From assembly GCA_030544235.1 (NCBI GenBank), contig CM060463.1:22004190-22068189 (forward strand): a stretch of DNA of 64,000 nucleotides. The letters run 5' to 3'. The DNA is from Lepturacanthus savala (lineage: Eukaryota; Chordata; Actinopteri; Scombriformes; Trichiuridae). Of the stretch, positions 1-13,700 are shown piece after piece. Under the pieces are notes generated by a model. The model had not been told where the DNA came from, did no database searches, and saw only the letters and a program-made list of their open reading frames with translations. Made by a program: the position numbers and the translations under genes. Within the stretch, counting starts at the first letter, position 1; every line of letters begins with the position of its first letter.

Positions 1-1659
1 ACCATTATTCATAATTATACAGTACATTATACCATTAAGAGCATGTGTCACCTTTTTTTAAACTCGTTCTGTGTGTGGGCTGCTTCCCGCTTAATGGTCA
101 ATGTTGAGAATGTTATAAAAATTAACTTGCTGGATATCCATTGATGCATTTTTTAAAAATGTGCCCTGCTGACCATTGAATTAAACGATCAATTGGGTTT
201 GAGCCAAAGCAACTTCAAAACTTTACCTCCCGGCTCTTTCCTAACCAATCACGTGGCTATACACACAAAGAGTTTAGTATATACACACACGCGCACACAC
301 ACATATCTGGATGCCACTGCAATCCTCGTCTCTTCCAGACAGGTTATTCTCCGTATCAATATTGCATGAATTGCCTTCTAATGGTGCTATGTTACATCCG
401 AATCTGTCTGTATGACAGACAGATGATACCAATCAACTGTAATTTGATGAGGTCCATCATTAATCACATCCATGATGCAGCCTGAAACGTCTGCTCCATA
501 ATTAAAATCAAGTTAGCTGCTGCCTCTCAGGAACTGGGAACCAGTAAGAAAACAGAAGCGGTGCAATAGCTGGCACAGCAACTGCAGTAGAGAGCAGTTA
601 AGTAACCCTTCAGTGTTTCTTTTCACTGTGGCAAATGAGGTAAACTAGAGGAGCAAAATGATCCTCGGTTGGGTTGCTGCGGTGTAGCTGTAGCTGCAGT
701 AGCTGTAAATCACAGTGGCATTCAGCTCGCTAATGAATCTGCACAGGAAGGGTTCAGCCAACAGACTGCGAGCAGTGATCCAACACATATGGAAGTCTGT
801 CCCGGTCATGGATGACTCTGTTTTATTGCTCTGTTAAGATGTCCTTCAAAAACAAAGGTATACTGTGGTCAATATATTGTGATATTTGCCCCTACAGTAG
901 AGCATACAGTATATTGAGCATTTTTGTCATATCAGATAAAGTACAAACACAACTAAAGTTGCTATATGAATAGAATATAGAGCTCTATCCGGCTGTGTTA
1001 CTGGTTTCCGTGTTTTTGATGGTGCTTGGTTTGGGCTTCATGCCCACGAAAGACTTTTATTGGACAAACACAAGTGTTTTTCTTGCTTGGGGCCCATTTG
1101 GTGTTTTGGTGGCTTGTCGTGAACTTAAGTACACCAAAGTGGGAGGAAAGACACAGTAAAGGGTGTGTCACAGCTGATTACCAGGATATGTGGTTGCCCG
1201 CCTGCTCAGACCAGGGGTGCACAAGGTGCAATCATGTTATGCGCCTTTTTTGTGGCTTCACCGAAAGCTTACTAACTCCATTTTGGGTGATATATTGGTC
1301 AGTTTAAATTGGATATGCCCGGTGCATACCCTTGGCAGGAGAACATGATTTACAGTGTTCATTATAATACCGTATATACATAGGTGTGTGCGTGTGTGAT
1401 TACCATGAAGCTTTCAGTATGACTGAATATTATGTCCTCTATGTCACAAATGGGTAGTATCCTCCCACCCACGCTTCCTTTGTGGTCTGTCATTTTATAA
1501 AGTCAGCTCTTTAGTTCATGTTGTTGTTGAATAGTTTCACAAGCTTATACATTTCTTGAGACTCTCAATTTGAGACTATTAAAGACACTGCATACAGATT
1601 TTGCATTAAAATGTCTGCTGTCAAATTTTCTATCATTTACGTGCGTGTTTGTGTGTTTG

Positions 1660-1662
<3 letters not shown>

Positions 1663-1726
<64 letters not shown>
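1663..1726. repeat. (GT)n microsatellite
   Basis: About 62 bases of nearly pure GT/TG. It produces false open frames of Val/Cys on one strand and Thr/His on the other. Confidence 0.97.
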
Positions 1727-1727
<1 letters not shown>

Positions 1728-2728
1728 CCACAAGATGTCAAGATACTGCAGCGAGCCTCTTGTTTGCCCTCTGACTGTTGTCCTCTGGCTGTTGCCAAGA
1801 TCCACCAGGTTGTTGGCAGTGTAAAATGTAATATCATTAGAACATGAGTCTGAGGATTATTAGTTTTCTCTAACACCTGTTTATCACTGTGTTTATAAAA
1901 CCACCCGTTCGGTGCAAAAGTTAAGCCGTGGTGTCGCCGCAGCGTTCTTTTTACTGTCAGCCAAGGCTCAGGCCAGCAGTTTTACGCCAAAGAGGAGCCT
2001 GTCTCTAACACAGCTGGACTCAATTATCCAGTCCAATTCTCTTCCCCTCCACACACACATACATAGCTACCCCACATCATGTCTTGTCCATATATACACA
2101 CACTTCTAAACGACCTTGCGCTACAGAGTGTCAAAAATGTCAAAGTATGATCCAAAACAAAGTGACAGAAAAAGTTCTTAAACTTTAAGGTTTGTAAAAA
2201 TATCAACCACTCTGACTGAATGTTGAAATCACACAAGCTCAAAAAAAAAAACACTGCAATTATCACAACTTGCTACACTTGTCTTGATTTCATTTAATTA
2301 AAAAATGTTCCCTGTGCTATAATGTTTAGGGGCTCTGTATATAATTTTTATCAATTGTGGATTACAGAACAGTAGAATTGTCAAAACCTCACTGCTTTTC
2401 AAGTGGTTCGTTTGAATAGGGGACATGATGGTCAGCGCCTTTTTTCCAAGTAGCAAGCAACCCATTTTAACAATGTGTTGTGCCCATCCTATGGTCAGAC
2501 TGAGAAGAAATAGCAATGGTGGAATTCTGTGTTATCTGATAAAAAAAAAAGTGAAACTAGATTTCACTCAGGGGTGGTGCACTACCATGTGTTTTTTTTA
2601 GGTTTTAGCTTTTCTTTTGTCATTTAATATTATTATTACATTCTAGGTCTTCTTTTACAACATACCAATTTATGTAATAATGAGAGGCTTTCATTTTTTG
2701 AAATAAGAAGAACATTTTGTGCTATAAA

Positions 2729-2767
2729 AAGTTAAGGTGATAAATTTATAATTTATCACCTTAACTT
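2729..2767. repeat. Perfect 17-bp inverted repeat (hairpin)
   Basis: Arms 2729-2745 and 2751-2767 are exact reverse complements separated by a 5-base loop. The sequence is AT-rich, with GGTGATAAAT in the left arm. It may be the fused ends of a deleted transposon or a simple fold-back. Confidence 0.9.
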
Positions 2768-3328
2768 AACACTAATAACAGGAAAAGTATGTCATGACAC
2801 AAACCTATCTTACCACATTGCAACACTGTAATGTGGAAAATATCTCGTTATAACATGAAAAGGTGGTGTTATAACAAGAAACTGGGCAGATGTTTTTGGT
2901 CATGCTGGCGGCTGTAACTCATGGGTGGCAACATTTCAAAAAGGCAAACAGTGATAGTATCTGTTTCTGTGGGTCACCTGGTGAATAATTATTGTTTATC
3001 AAAGAGGGAAGCTGAGTCTGAGGGAAACGCTGCCTACACTGGTCACGTTGGAACAATTAGAAAATGAAACTACACTAACCTACACCACAATCTATGTATA
3101 TTTATAAATATACATATTAGGGTCATGCAGTAGATACTTTCTGCTAAATATATTCTTTATACTGTCATTTACTGTATTTACTGAATTTAGTACCAGAGAA
3201 ATGTAAATCCCATGTCGCCATTTTTAGTCAAATAGACTTGTTCATATAAAGCATTTCACATATGACAATGTTAGGAATGCAGTCCTGTTATTTCCATTTG
3301 CAAGAATGAAAGCTGGGTTAGACTACAA

Positions 3329-3400
3329 TACTAGTCAAAAGTTTGGACATACTTTCTCATTCAGGGGAATGGGGAGGTGTGTCCAAACCTTTGACTGGTA
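3329..3400. repeat. Collapsed Tc1-like element (facing terminal repeats)
   Basis: The left end reads AGTCAAAAGTTTGGACA and the right end TGTCCAAACCTTTGACTGG, an inverted pair with only about 25 bases between them. This is the familiar terminal motif of vertebrate Tc1/mariner-type elements, so I read it as an internally deleted copy. Confidence 0.75.
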
Positions 3401-4558
3401 CGGTGTGGTTTAGATTCAAGCCTGAGATCAGTTGCCAAATCTCAGCTGGGTAAATGCTCCCATTTCCAGCCTGAACTAAGCTTGCCTGCTCGCCTGAGGT
3501 GCTTGATTTTGGGAGCGGCAGAACTTAATTTCATGCCCTGCGTGAGTCATGTACTGATGCGTTGGTGGTTCCTGTGCAGATGATCACCCTTCTCTTAGCG
3601 TATATTTCAGTATTTCCAGAGCTGCAAATCTAAATAGGTCAAAGCCATGGGTCAGCTGATTTTGATCTGATGAAATTCACTGACCTTCCTTAAGCACAAG
3701 TTTCCTTCACTCTGAAGAAACATTGGTGTGTTGTGGCATTTTTTTCCTTCAACGCACCAAAGACTTTCTCTCAAAAAAATATTACATGTAAAAATTATTG
3801 GTAAATTATTATTAGTAGTATAATTACAACTTAAGTTATACATCTCTATAATTATGCAGATTTTAGGTATATTTATCATATTATATGAACATGGATTCTA
3901 CAATGACTAATTCATCCTGGTTAATCAATAACATTACAGTGGTGTTTCCTTTGCTGTTAGCTCTCCAAATACAAAGGTTCATCAATAATTTAGCCAAAAA
4001 TCACCAACCAATATCTCTGTTTGTGCTATTTTATCTTGGCTCAAATGCATGATTAAGTATGAACCTCCACATTATTGCAATTTCTGATGCCGAACTTGTG
4101 GAGACTCAAGTCTGCCACATTTGTACTTAATGAACGTGATTTAACACATAATGAAGCATAAAACTTCACTCAGAGCTTTCTTCTGCAACATTAAGTGCTA
4201 AATTACAGCACCCAGAGTGCATTGGATTTGTTACATCCACCCCTCGACAGTCCTCAACTTCCTTAATGAACTGTGTCTCGCCACCATGGCACAGCTAGCT
4301 GACCTTTAAAGACGTCATAAAGACCATGACTGTAATAATAGACGTTCTGACCCGCACAGTACATAAACATAATGAGAGTATTTTGTTGTAAAGTTCCGCA
4401 CCATGATCAAACAACGGAGTGTGATTAGCAGCAGGGCTCAGTCTAACAGTAGGGTTATAAACAGTGAGGGGCTTAGAGGAGGGTAAAATCACTTTGGCCC
4501 ACAGATCCCATTGATTTGGGATCAATTTGCATGCATTTCACTCTGCGGGGAGACTTAC

Positions 4559-4754
4559 TTGAACTGTTGGTGTTCCCTGGAGCTGCGGATCTTGGAGGAG
4601 AACCTCTCAGCCAGTTTCTCCAAACTGCGGGAATATTCCAGTTCGATCTCCGCTTTGCGCCGGAAGAACTCCTGCAGGTCCTGCAGCAGCTGGATACGGG
4701 ACTCAGACTGTTGCTCCAAGCATTTGAACTGCTCCACCAGCTGGTTACGGATCT
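4559..4754 (-). CDS. srgap3: srgap3 coding exon 2 (F-BAR start)
   Basis: Acceptor GACAG precedes base 4754 and donor GTAAGT follows base 4559 (both minus strand). The exon encodes EIRNQLVEQFKCLEQQ through REHQQFK, the first long helix of the F-BAR domain, which is nearly invariant among vertebrates. No stop or frameshift is present. Confidence 0.93.
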
Positions 4755-7700
4755 CTGTCCATCAAAAGAGCAAACAGGAATGATATGAGCCAACTGTTTT
4801 ACAACTGCTGTCACAACATGCCCTGGTCTAAAGCAATAACGAGGTCATTGCACTGCATTACCATGATGTGTATTATATTTAAAACAATATGGGTTCAATA
4901 TGGATTCAACCTATATGGGAATTAAAGGAACAGTTTGATATTTTGGGAAAGATGATTATTTACTCCTTAGATAAGAACATGGATGCAACTCTCATGTCTG
5001 TTGAGTCTTTATGAAGCTGTACAGGCAGACACTCACCATATAGCATTAAGACACTAAACAGCTAACCTGGATCTGTCCATCTACAGCTTAGAAAGTAATA
5101 TGCTACAGCTTGTCAGTAAAAAAACGACAAATTGTGGTTTCATAGGAGATTAAGTGCCAGACTAGATCTTGGCCAGGAGCCATGACTTCGTTGAGTCCTG
5201 GCTGGTTGCATGGCAACGTCACGGTGACAATACTCCATAATGAGCCGAGAAACTCTTATCAGTGTTAATAAAAGGCATGCTTCATCGGCTGAACATCTGT
5301 GGTTTATCTCTTTTTGACACGTTCGACAAGCGGTTGCCTCCAGATCTCAGCATCACTTGTCTCCTAAAAGGGATTCCTTTAGGATAAATTTTTTTAGCAT
5401 TTTAGTATCAGGAGTTTGTCCATATTTTGTCCTCTTAATTAGCTTGTGTGCAACTGCAGGAAATAATGTGGATGGCTTGAGCTTGTTTAGCTAAAAAAAA
5501 AATAAGCTGCAGAGCTGCAACGATTAGCCAATAATAGATTAGCTGCCAAATATTTTGATAATCAATTAATCAATATAAATCATTTTTAAGAAGAAAATGT
5601 CCAACTTCTTTCATTCCACTTTCTCAAATCTGATTATTTCATTTAGTTCTTTGTTTTCTAGAATAGTAAACCAATAATCTTTAGGTTGTGGACTATTGGT
5701 CTGGACAAAAAGAACATTTTAGGATGCGTCTATCTATCTTTGGAAAAAAGTGTCATTTTACACCATTTTGTGACCAAGCCAACTAATCGATTAATCAGTT
5801 CAATAACTGAAAGATTATTTAATTATCAAAATAGTTGTAGTTGCCCTGTTTTACATTACCTCTTCAAAGATGCATTTGCAAAAAACAAATAGGGCTGTAC
5901 AATCAGTAATGTATCATGTTACATATATCGCTATCTCAGCATTTATAGTGAAACATTTTTTAACACCACTTCAGACTAACAGCAACAAAGCACCTCTAGA
6001 TGAGAGTCAGAATGAGCATTGAGGCTTGATGCCAAGCCATTAAAATGACCTGTGTGTATGACCTCTCTGAGTGTCTACCCCATATATATGTACCGTTAGC
6101 TCAGAACTGATTAATGACAGACTATTTGCACTCCTCCGCTTGGACAGAGCGGTGTAGTGGAGTAACATTTCTCTTCAAGAGGAACCTGATGCTGCCAGAC
6201 AGACAGAGGATCCTTCACACCAGTGGGAACCTTACGAGAGGAACCCGATTCCTCTTTGTAGTGCTGTCATCAGCAGCAATAACGCCTCCACTCAGGAACA
6301 GAGAAAGGTCTATTTCGCAGAATAAAAACAGAGCCCTGTTGGAAGGAGCTTCGGTAAACAGGATGAGTGGTGTCACTTCTCGAGAGGAAGGAAACCTCCT
6401 GAGCTAACGAGCATCCCTTATTAGAAACCGGAATGTTTTTGATTACCTAACATTAAAATCTTTTTACCATTAAATGAAAACCCCCTTTTCCCCCCGCAAA
6501 CTCCAATGCAAGTGGACTTTTGATGAATTTTAGAAAATTGAATGACATAAATGGAAGATATATAGCAAAAGCAAAAGTGGCTTCATCCATGTAATCGCTC
6601 TCAATGTTATTTTTGGAAAGAAACTTCCAAAATAAAGGTGTGCATGCTTTCCTGCAGGGCTTAATAGTTAAGGCGGCCACCTCTACAGCAAATGTCCCCT
6701 GCCTCGCCTACAGCCCTCTGAGAAAAAACAATAACGCATCACTGCATGCATAAGTAGGCTAAAATAAGGCCACATCCTGATGAGGCTAAGTAGCAGTATT
6801 TGTTTGTTTCAATGTTACTGCACCATCTATCATCTGCTGTGCTATGAAGCTAATTATCCAACGACTGGACTGCATGCCCTACCTGTTGACTTGTCGTCTT
6901 CATTGAAAGGACATGGAGGTACGCCGGCTATTCATCTTAACTTAGCATTTGACTTCTTGTTCAAGTGAATTCAAACAAGTTGGCCTACTTCACTGTCTGC
7001 ACCACCTCCTCCTCCACTAACTTGAAACAGTTGTTTCAAAAGTACAATACATGTGCAAGCAAACATCAAACTATGAAAGAACACCTAACGTTTATGACTT
7101 AGGACAGCTGCTTAAAAAGTTAAATTTACATGTGCATTTAAACAGGAAATACTGTTACAGTAAACTTTACTTGTACATGTAATTTGCACATTTTTTCTGT
7201 CATACATTACAGGTGTTTGTATATATTTTATTGATAGTTGCTTCACAAGTGCAATAATCTCAAGTTATGTTGTATGTATGTGTTCTTGCATGTTTTGTTT
7301 GGTGTTTATTAGCACACATTATTCATTAATTAAATAATTATTGAACTTTAACAGTTTTATTATTGTCTCATACCGTCCCCTCCCCAACAAATTTCCTGTG
7401 CAAAAAAGGGGGGGATTTCTTGTAAATTGCAACATATAACATCTAAAGGGTGCACACCGAACTTAACTGACGCGTTTTTTTCACGTGATGGACGCAACAT
7501 TAATAATTATTTTTATTTCGCCAGCTCATTTAGGACAGAGTAACTTAACAATCTACTAGAACAGTGCGTTGACATGAACTTCAGAGCAACACCCTTGTGA
7601 TACAACCCGAGTCATTGCAAGTAATAACTTTTTTAAAAAAAGGACTACAAATAGATTTTTGCACATATCTGAGCTATGTTGGTGACCTTCTGCCAGGCAG

Positions 7701-10700
7701 ATGAGCTTCTGATTGAATGGTGAAACCACAGCAGTGACACAGACTGTGTTTTCCTGCTGTTGAGGGTGTAATTTGGTGAGCCAAACCCTCCTCGTGGATA
7801 TATGCAGGCTCCGGCTGCTGCAGAAACTTGTCATTTGAAATGAAACAGTGATGTTGTGGAAGGGGGGGGGGGTCCTTTTTTTTTTCTCCCTGTGATGTTG
7901 TGCCGCCTGGCCTCAGCCCCGAGCGTCATGCCTCACTCTGCGGTTAACCATTGTCCCAGCTTTATCCAGGGGCCTCCCTCTCCCTCCCAGAATCCGAAAG
8001 GCTTTAAAGCTCCATTTTTGTGGAAGGCCTGAACCAGAGTTCAGGGATGCCACTGTAGAGCCCTGTCCGGAATGTCCTGCTTGTTCCCGACTTGTTTTGT
8101 TTTCTTTGAACGAGCACCACAGTGCCACAGCAGGCGAGCCGAGAGAAATGCTTGAGGAGAATGTTACACCGACGTGCATGAGTGACCTGGAGGACTTTTG
8201 AAAACAATCTTTCATAAAAAGAAGGGAACTACCAGCTGCAGCTCTGCATTTTGACAGACGAATTTGGAAAAATAGGTCACACACCAGAAGCGTGCCCTCC
8301 CTCTGAGAAGCCATGAGCAATTGGAGAATTATTCCCTAAGTATTCCCAGCTCTTTGAACGGCTTCATTCGCCGTGGCGCATTCAAAGCGAGGGACCCCTC
8401 TGTGGTTCTTTCTTCAATCTGCAAGGAGGCGGAGGGAGGAATGCTGTGAATGTTTGTCTCCAGTAAAATTGAAGGTGGCTGTTTATCTTTTTGAGAACCC
8501 ACCAAAAACAAGTCCTGTACGCTATTATTGCACTATTAAAGGAGAGAAGTCTTTTTCTGGGATCCATAATTGGTTCCTGCTCTGATTTGCTAGCAAGCGA
8601 GGAGAATAAAATGACCAGAGTTTATAGAGAACATAAAGAGCAGCAACGCACTCGGCGAACAGTTTGACACGCAATAAGCCTTTACTGCTTTCAAGAATGA
8701 TAGCTGTTTGAATATGTTAAAACAGATTCATGTTTAATATTAGTGACCCGTCTCCTTCTATGCTATCTGTAAAATGTGAAAACCTAAGATGAATGTCTCC
8801 TGAACTGGCCACACCTCTTCATACTGTCCTGACATGTTTGTAACAGAGCTTTTAACCCACAGATTGCAGTGTGAAAACACTTTATGTGCACACCCCCATT
8901 TATGTTCTGGTTCTCTTGGGTTCAGAACAAGAATGTATTGTAGTTAACATGTCACTGAAGATAGGTTTAATAAAATTACAGATGCAATTTTCAAACCAAG
9001 AATGAAAAAGGATATCAGTGAGCCAATTTAACTATTTAACTTTTAATGCAGCCCATTGTTTGTTCTAATTATTCTAATTCAAAGTGAGCAAGCTCCTGCT
9101 TGATTAAGCCCACACCTATTATCCATTGGCAGACGTACTGCATGTTGTGCTTCTATTTAGAGATGGAGCCATCTGCTTATCTCTCTCTCTTTTTTTGAGA
9201 AAAGAGGTAGGGGTTATCTTCAGACAAAAAAAAAGCTGAGGATGGGGCTGCAGCAGATGAACTATGTTAAACTCTGGCAGGATCATACACATGGGAGGCC
9301 AAAACTTCTGTCTGAAGGATGAATTGAGCCTTGAAATCTATCCAAGAGCCTTTAATTGGGTGGCCAGAATGTGTGAAGCAATATAATGAATTAGATTTTC
9401 ATTTGTTTAATTGACCTCAATATAAACTTGTTAGTAGCTAAGTTATTAGCAATGAGATTGAGTTCTTTTTTGTTATGGAATGATTTTTTTTTCCTTTCAC
9501 TTAATTGTTCCCCATTAGTAAGCACTGCTGCTGAACTGATCATTTTTATTTAGGGATGCATCAAAAAGAAAATTTGTGGCTAAAGCTGAATAAAATTAAA
9601 CGCTTGGCCGAATATCGAATATCAAATGCAGTTATATTGCATCTATATATTGCATCTAGAATGAATATTTAGAAATGTTTTTCAAAGAAACATCTTAAAT
9701 AAGCACACTTCCAAGAAATATTGTCTGCTCTGTATCGTTTTATGTGGCTCAATGTGCTCCACAAGCCTCTGAAAGCCAATGTCCTTCACATCACTAAATG
9801 GTTGATCATCCGAAGCCATGGACTCCATCACCTTCTTTGTGATTCCGTTCGCTTTGGTGCTGTCCTTTCCAAACTTTTTTGACTTTTCAAAGACGACGGC
9901 GACGGGCGGAGTGGGTGTGCTGTAATCAGCTTTCAAATTAAAGCAGTAGTGCTAAAGTGCAGAAAAAAACCCTCTAGATAGTTTGGTTGAACACTTGTTG
10001 CAAACTGTTGCTGCAAAATTCTATTCTTGCTCTCCAACATTTTAAAATAGGGGTGGGCAATCCTGGTCATGGAGAGCCGCTGTGGGTGCAGGTTTTTGTT
10101 CCAACCAAGCAATAACACACTGATTCGACTATGCTACTATTCGGCCTTCCATTTAACTCACTCCACCTATAGCCAAATGTGGCATTTTTTTTTGCAAATA
10201 GTAATGATAATTAATTAGGAAAAACCTTTAAAAAAGCAACAAAAATTACGTAATTAGGGCTTCACAAGTAATGCTTAGCAAAAAATAAATCCTGGAAGCT
10301 GCATTAATCCAATAACATTTCCAACCAGTGGTTTTCTGGAACAGTAATCCAATGATTGAGTAGTATAAGTAACATGAACACATGGGATCAAAGTACGTTT
10401 GATTAAATTTGTTGGGATATGGGAAAATATGTGTTATTTGTTGATTATCTGTACTGTGAACAAGTTTAGCTGAAATATGTCATTCATCACATCAAGATCA
10501 CCAGAGAGTCTGATTATTCTTTAACATTCTGCACAGGCAGGTTTATTCCTGCTCGTTTATTATGACATATTATGAGAGCGGACAGTATTTATTCGTGGCA
10601 GAGACTTTACTTTCCTGACCTCGTGTCCATATATCATCATTATAAGTGCCTTGCCCCTTCCACTGGACACCTGCTCCACAACACAGCAGGAACTGAACCC

Positions 10701-13700
10701 ACAGTGGACACTCGTCTCGTCGCGGAACAGGAAAACCTCGGAAAACAATGGTAGGATGCCGAGGAGCCATGAACTTTGACCCCTCGCAGACGAATTCCTG
10801 TATTGGCAGCTGTGTGTTGCAGCACAGTCTGATGACAGGCCTGAAAATGACTGCAGCTGGCATAGATTTAATGGTTGGGCCAAGATTCTGGTTAGATGCT
10901 ATTGTGATATTTGCCTGGTCATATATGCATGGAAATCATTGTTTATGCTGTAAGAGTGGTGTAAAACATTTGTAATAATATTTGTTATAAATTCCCCACT
11001 GTTCAAATTAATTAGCGTCTCAAATAATCACGGTGGAAGAAACGGCCAACTTTGTAGTCCACAGAGGGCAATACACCAAATGCTTTAAATAATAGGTTTC
11101 GCTTAACAAAAAAAACTCACTCATTTTGTTTCATTTTTTTCCTCCTCTAGACATCCAGCTTAATGCACAACTGTCAGAACAGATCAGAAAAAGTTAAGTT
11201 GACTTCAATTAATTCAGCACTTGACATGTTATAGCCTCTGCTGCATTCCGAGCACAAAGTGGCCACATTTATGAGCTGAGAACAATATGTCACTTATTAT
11301 CTTATAATAATAGAACCTGCGCCGCTCCCTGAAGTCAATCCAGGACACCGGAGGCGATGCAGCATTTTATTGCAAGGCTGCCTGTTCGGGACGTGGCCCA
11401 CGTGACGTCTTGGCGCAATGAAGTTGAGATCAAATTGGAGTGCAGCGAAGGAGAGAAGCAGAGGGACTTTCTGCAGAGCGTCCCGAGGGCAGAAGGGGAA
11501 GCTGGTCTGCACAGGGCAGAAGGAGAAATGTTTCATATCACTGCAGGGTAACGAAGCTAAAATATGATCCCACATATAATGTTTGTTTTTTTCAGTGAAT
11601 ATATCCTCCCTGTGTATTATTTTAGGCACATCTTATATACAGTACCAGTCAAAAGTTTGTATGCATTTCTCATTCAAGAGAGTGTGTGGAAGAACTGCAT
11701 GTCTTCGTGTAATAGGGATAAATTATAAATCATAACGAGCCTCAGAAGGTATTAAACACTTTGAAAATGGTGTCCTTGGGCGTTAACGTCACCATGCAGT
11801 AAGACACACACGTTATAGTGTACACACACACACATACACACACATATACACACACACACACCAGACGCATGCAACTCGGAGCCAAATTCACTAACCTAAT
11901 CCCCAACTCAGCTCTGCAGTATCTGGGCTCTACACTGCAGAGACAAATTCACATGAAAAGCAGACACACAGACCAGTGCAACCTTTATCCAGTCTTTAAT
12001 TCGCTGTCTCCGTCCCTCACACCGAGTCTCATAATACAAGTTCCAGTCACTGAACTAATCTCCCACTTCTCTATTCTGTTTTTCTTTTTTTTTAAATCCC
12101 CTAATGATTTATGCAATTTTAGATTCTCTGTCTGTCTCTATCTCGTTTGGTCCCTCATTAGCTCGGGCTGCTGCAGCACATGTGCTCAAAGATAAGACAA
12201 CAGGACCTGAGCCCAATCAATGGCTGAGCAGAGGTGAGACGATGGAACGTCGTACGGCAGCTTGTCAGCTGTCAGTCTCGGGGGTTGTCCCTCATTCCTA
12301 TACTTCCCTTCTATTTATCTGCTGGTTTATCTGATTCTCCACTAGATGTTTTGTCAAATAAACAATTTATGCAGGACTGGACTGTAAAAATATTCCCAAA
12401 CTTACACCAAACCAAGAATACAGTCATTTATAATGACAGTTAAATGAAATCAACATGAAATCCTCACTCTGCTTCACAACGCAAGAGAAGGAAAATCATC
12501 AGAGACTTCCTCGTCGTTCTCGTTCACATTGATTTTCCTCTCCGGTTGCCTGATATCGTCGTCACGTCGGCATGTCCTATGGGTCTCGATGCTTCAGGGA
12601 AAGCACGAGGCATGAGCCACGAGCCAGAAACACGCCCTCAGGGAGCGAGGCTGTCCATCACTGCTGTATCCAGCATCCAGCTCTGCAGGGTCGGGCTAAG
12701 AGGTGTCTCCATGGCAACACGGGCGTGCACCGGTCCCCCGGGAGCAGCTTATTGGAGAGGAGATGGAGTCTGATGGATATGGATAGGTGGCAGCATTGAT
12801 TGAAGAGGCGCATGCAGCAGAGTATGCAATGAGCCACGGGGAAAATGTGTCTATGAAGCTGATAAAGGAAACCACGTCCGAGTCTGATCAAAGCAGTCAA
12901 ACTTATGTCATCATTTCCCCTCAACCACCTACTGCAACAGATTAAATAATATTGCTTATACATCATTTAAAAAAAATTTCAACCTCAAAAAACCTTTCGC
13001 TTTGACTGAAGCGATGTTGCCTCTGCAGCTAAATTAAAACAAGAAGAGTTCCGCTCTTGACTGGCTGGAAGTAGGTGAGAGTGCCATTTAGCTGGAAAAA
13101 AAAAAGACTGAGAGTGACATGTCAGCTCTTTGTGCCTTTCGTGTGGCCATCTGGTGAGTCACGAGCAAAGGAGCCCCTCATTTCCTGCAGGTTTTCATTG
13201 ACATTCAGTTCACTTATTTCGCTTCTTGTTCTCGAGACACCATACACGAGAATTTACGTAGAGAGACTAGCGCTCAATTTTGTCGATTGACCAATCCGCT
13301 CAGCTGTCAATTCCAATTAGTTTGATGATTGATTGTTGCACTTGTTTTACAAAATCAAAAGCAAAACAATGACTATTCACATTTTTTTCTAGTGTGAAGA
13401 TTTGAAGTGATAGAAAGCAGCGATATAGACAAAGTTTTGTGCTCCTAATAACTAATGAGCCTGTGCCACATATGGTTCTATTTCTACTGTCGGTAGAGGG
13501 TAAAAGGGATTTGTGAGCTGCAAATAGATACACTCTTTAATTATCTGAAGTGAATTGTAGGACATGTGCTTCAGTGGTACGTAATAAAGTTAATCTAGCA
13601 GGTCCCAAGCCTGCACTGAGGACTTAAAAAGACCCTCTCCAGTGAAAAGCTAGTTTTGGACCTTCTGAACCTGTCCATGGGTTTTTTATATGTTACAAGA

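Larger units (their letters stand above)
1..4558 (-). other. srgap3: srgap3 intron 2 (partial)
   Basis: Non-coding AT-rich sequence downstream (in the sense of the gene) of exon 2, with no exon of the gene detected. It contains a (TG)n microsatellite, a perfect hairpin and a collapsed Tc1-like palindrome, each listed separately. Short open frames here show no family resemblance or splice support. Confidence 0.75.

Noticed and set aside
1545..1876. Open frames over the (GT)n tract on both strands
   Set aside because: They are only Val-Cys or Thr-His repeats from the microsatellite.
4473..4814. Frames on the other strand or in other phases over srgap3 exon 2
   Set aside because: The conserved F-BAR frame with splice sites explains the region.
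7913..8320. 135-codon minus-strand frame
   Set aside because: No recognisable domain, no splice partner, lies in an intron; composition looks like chance.
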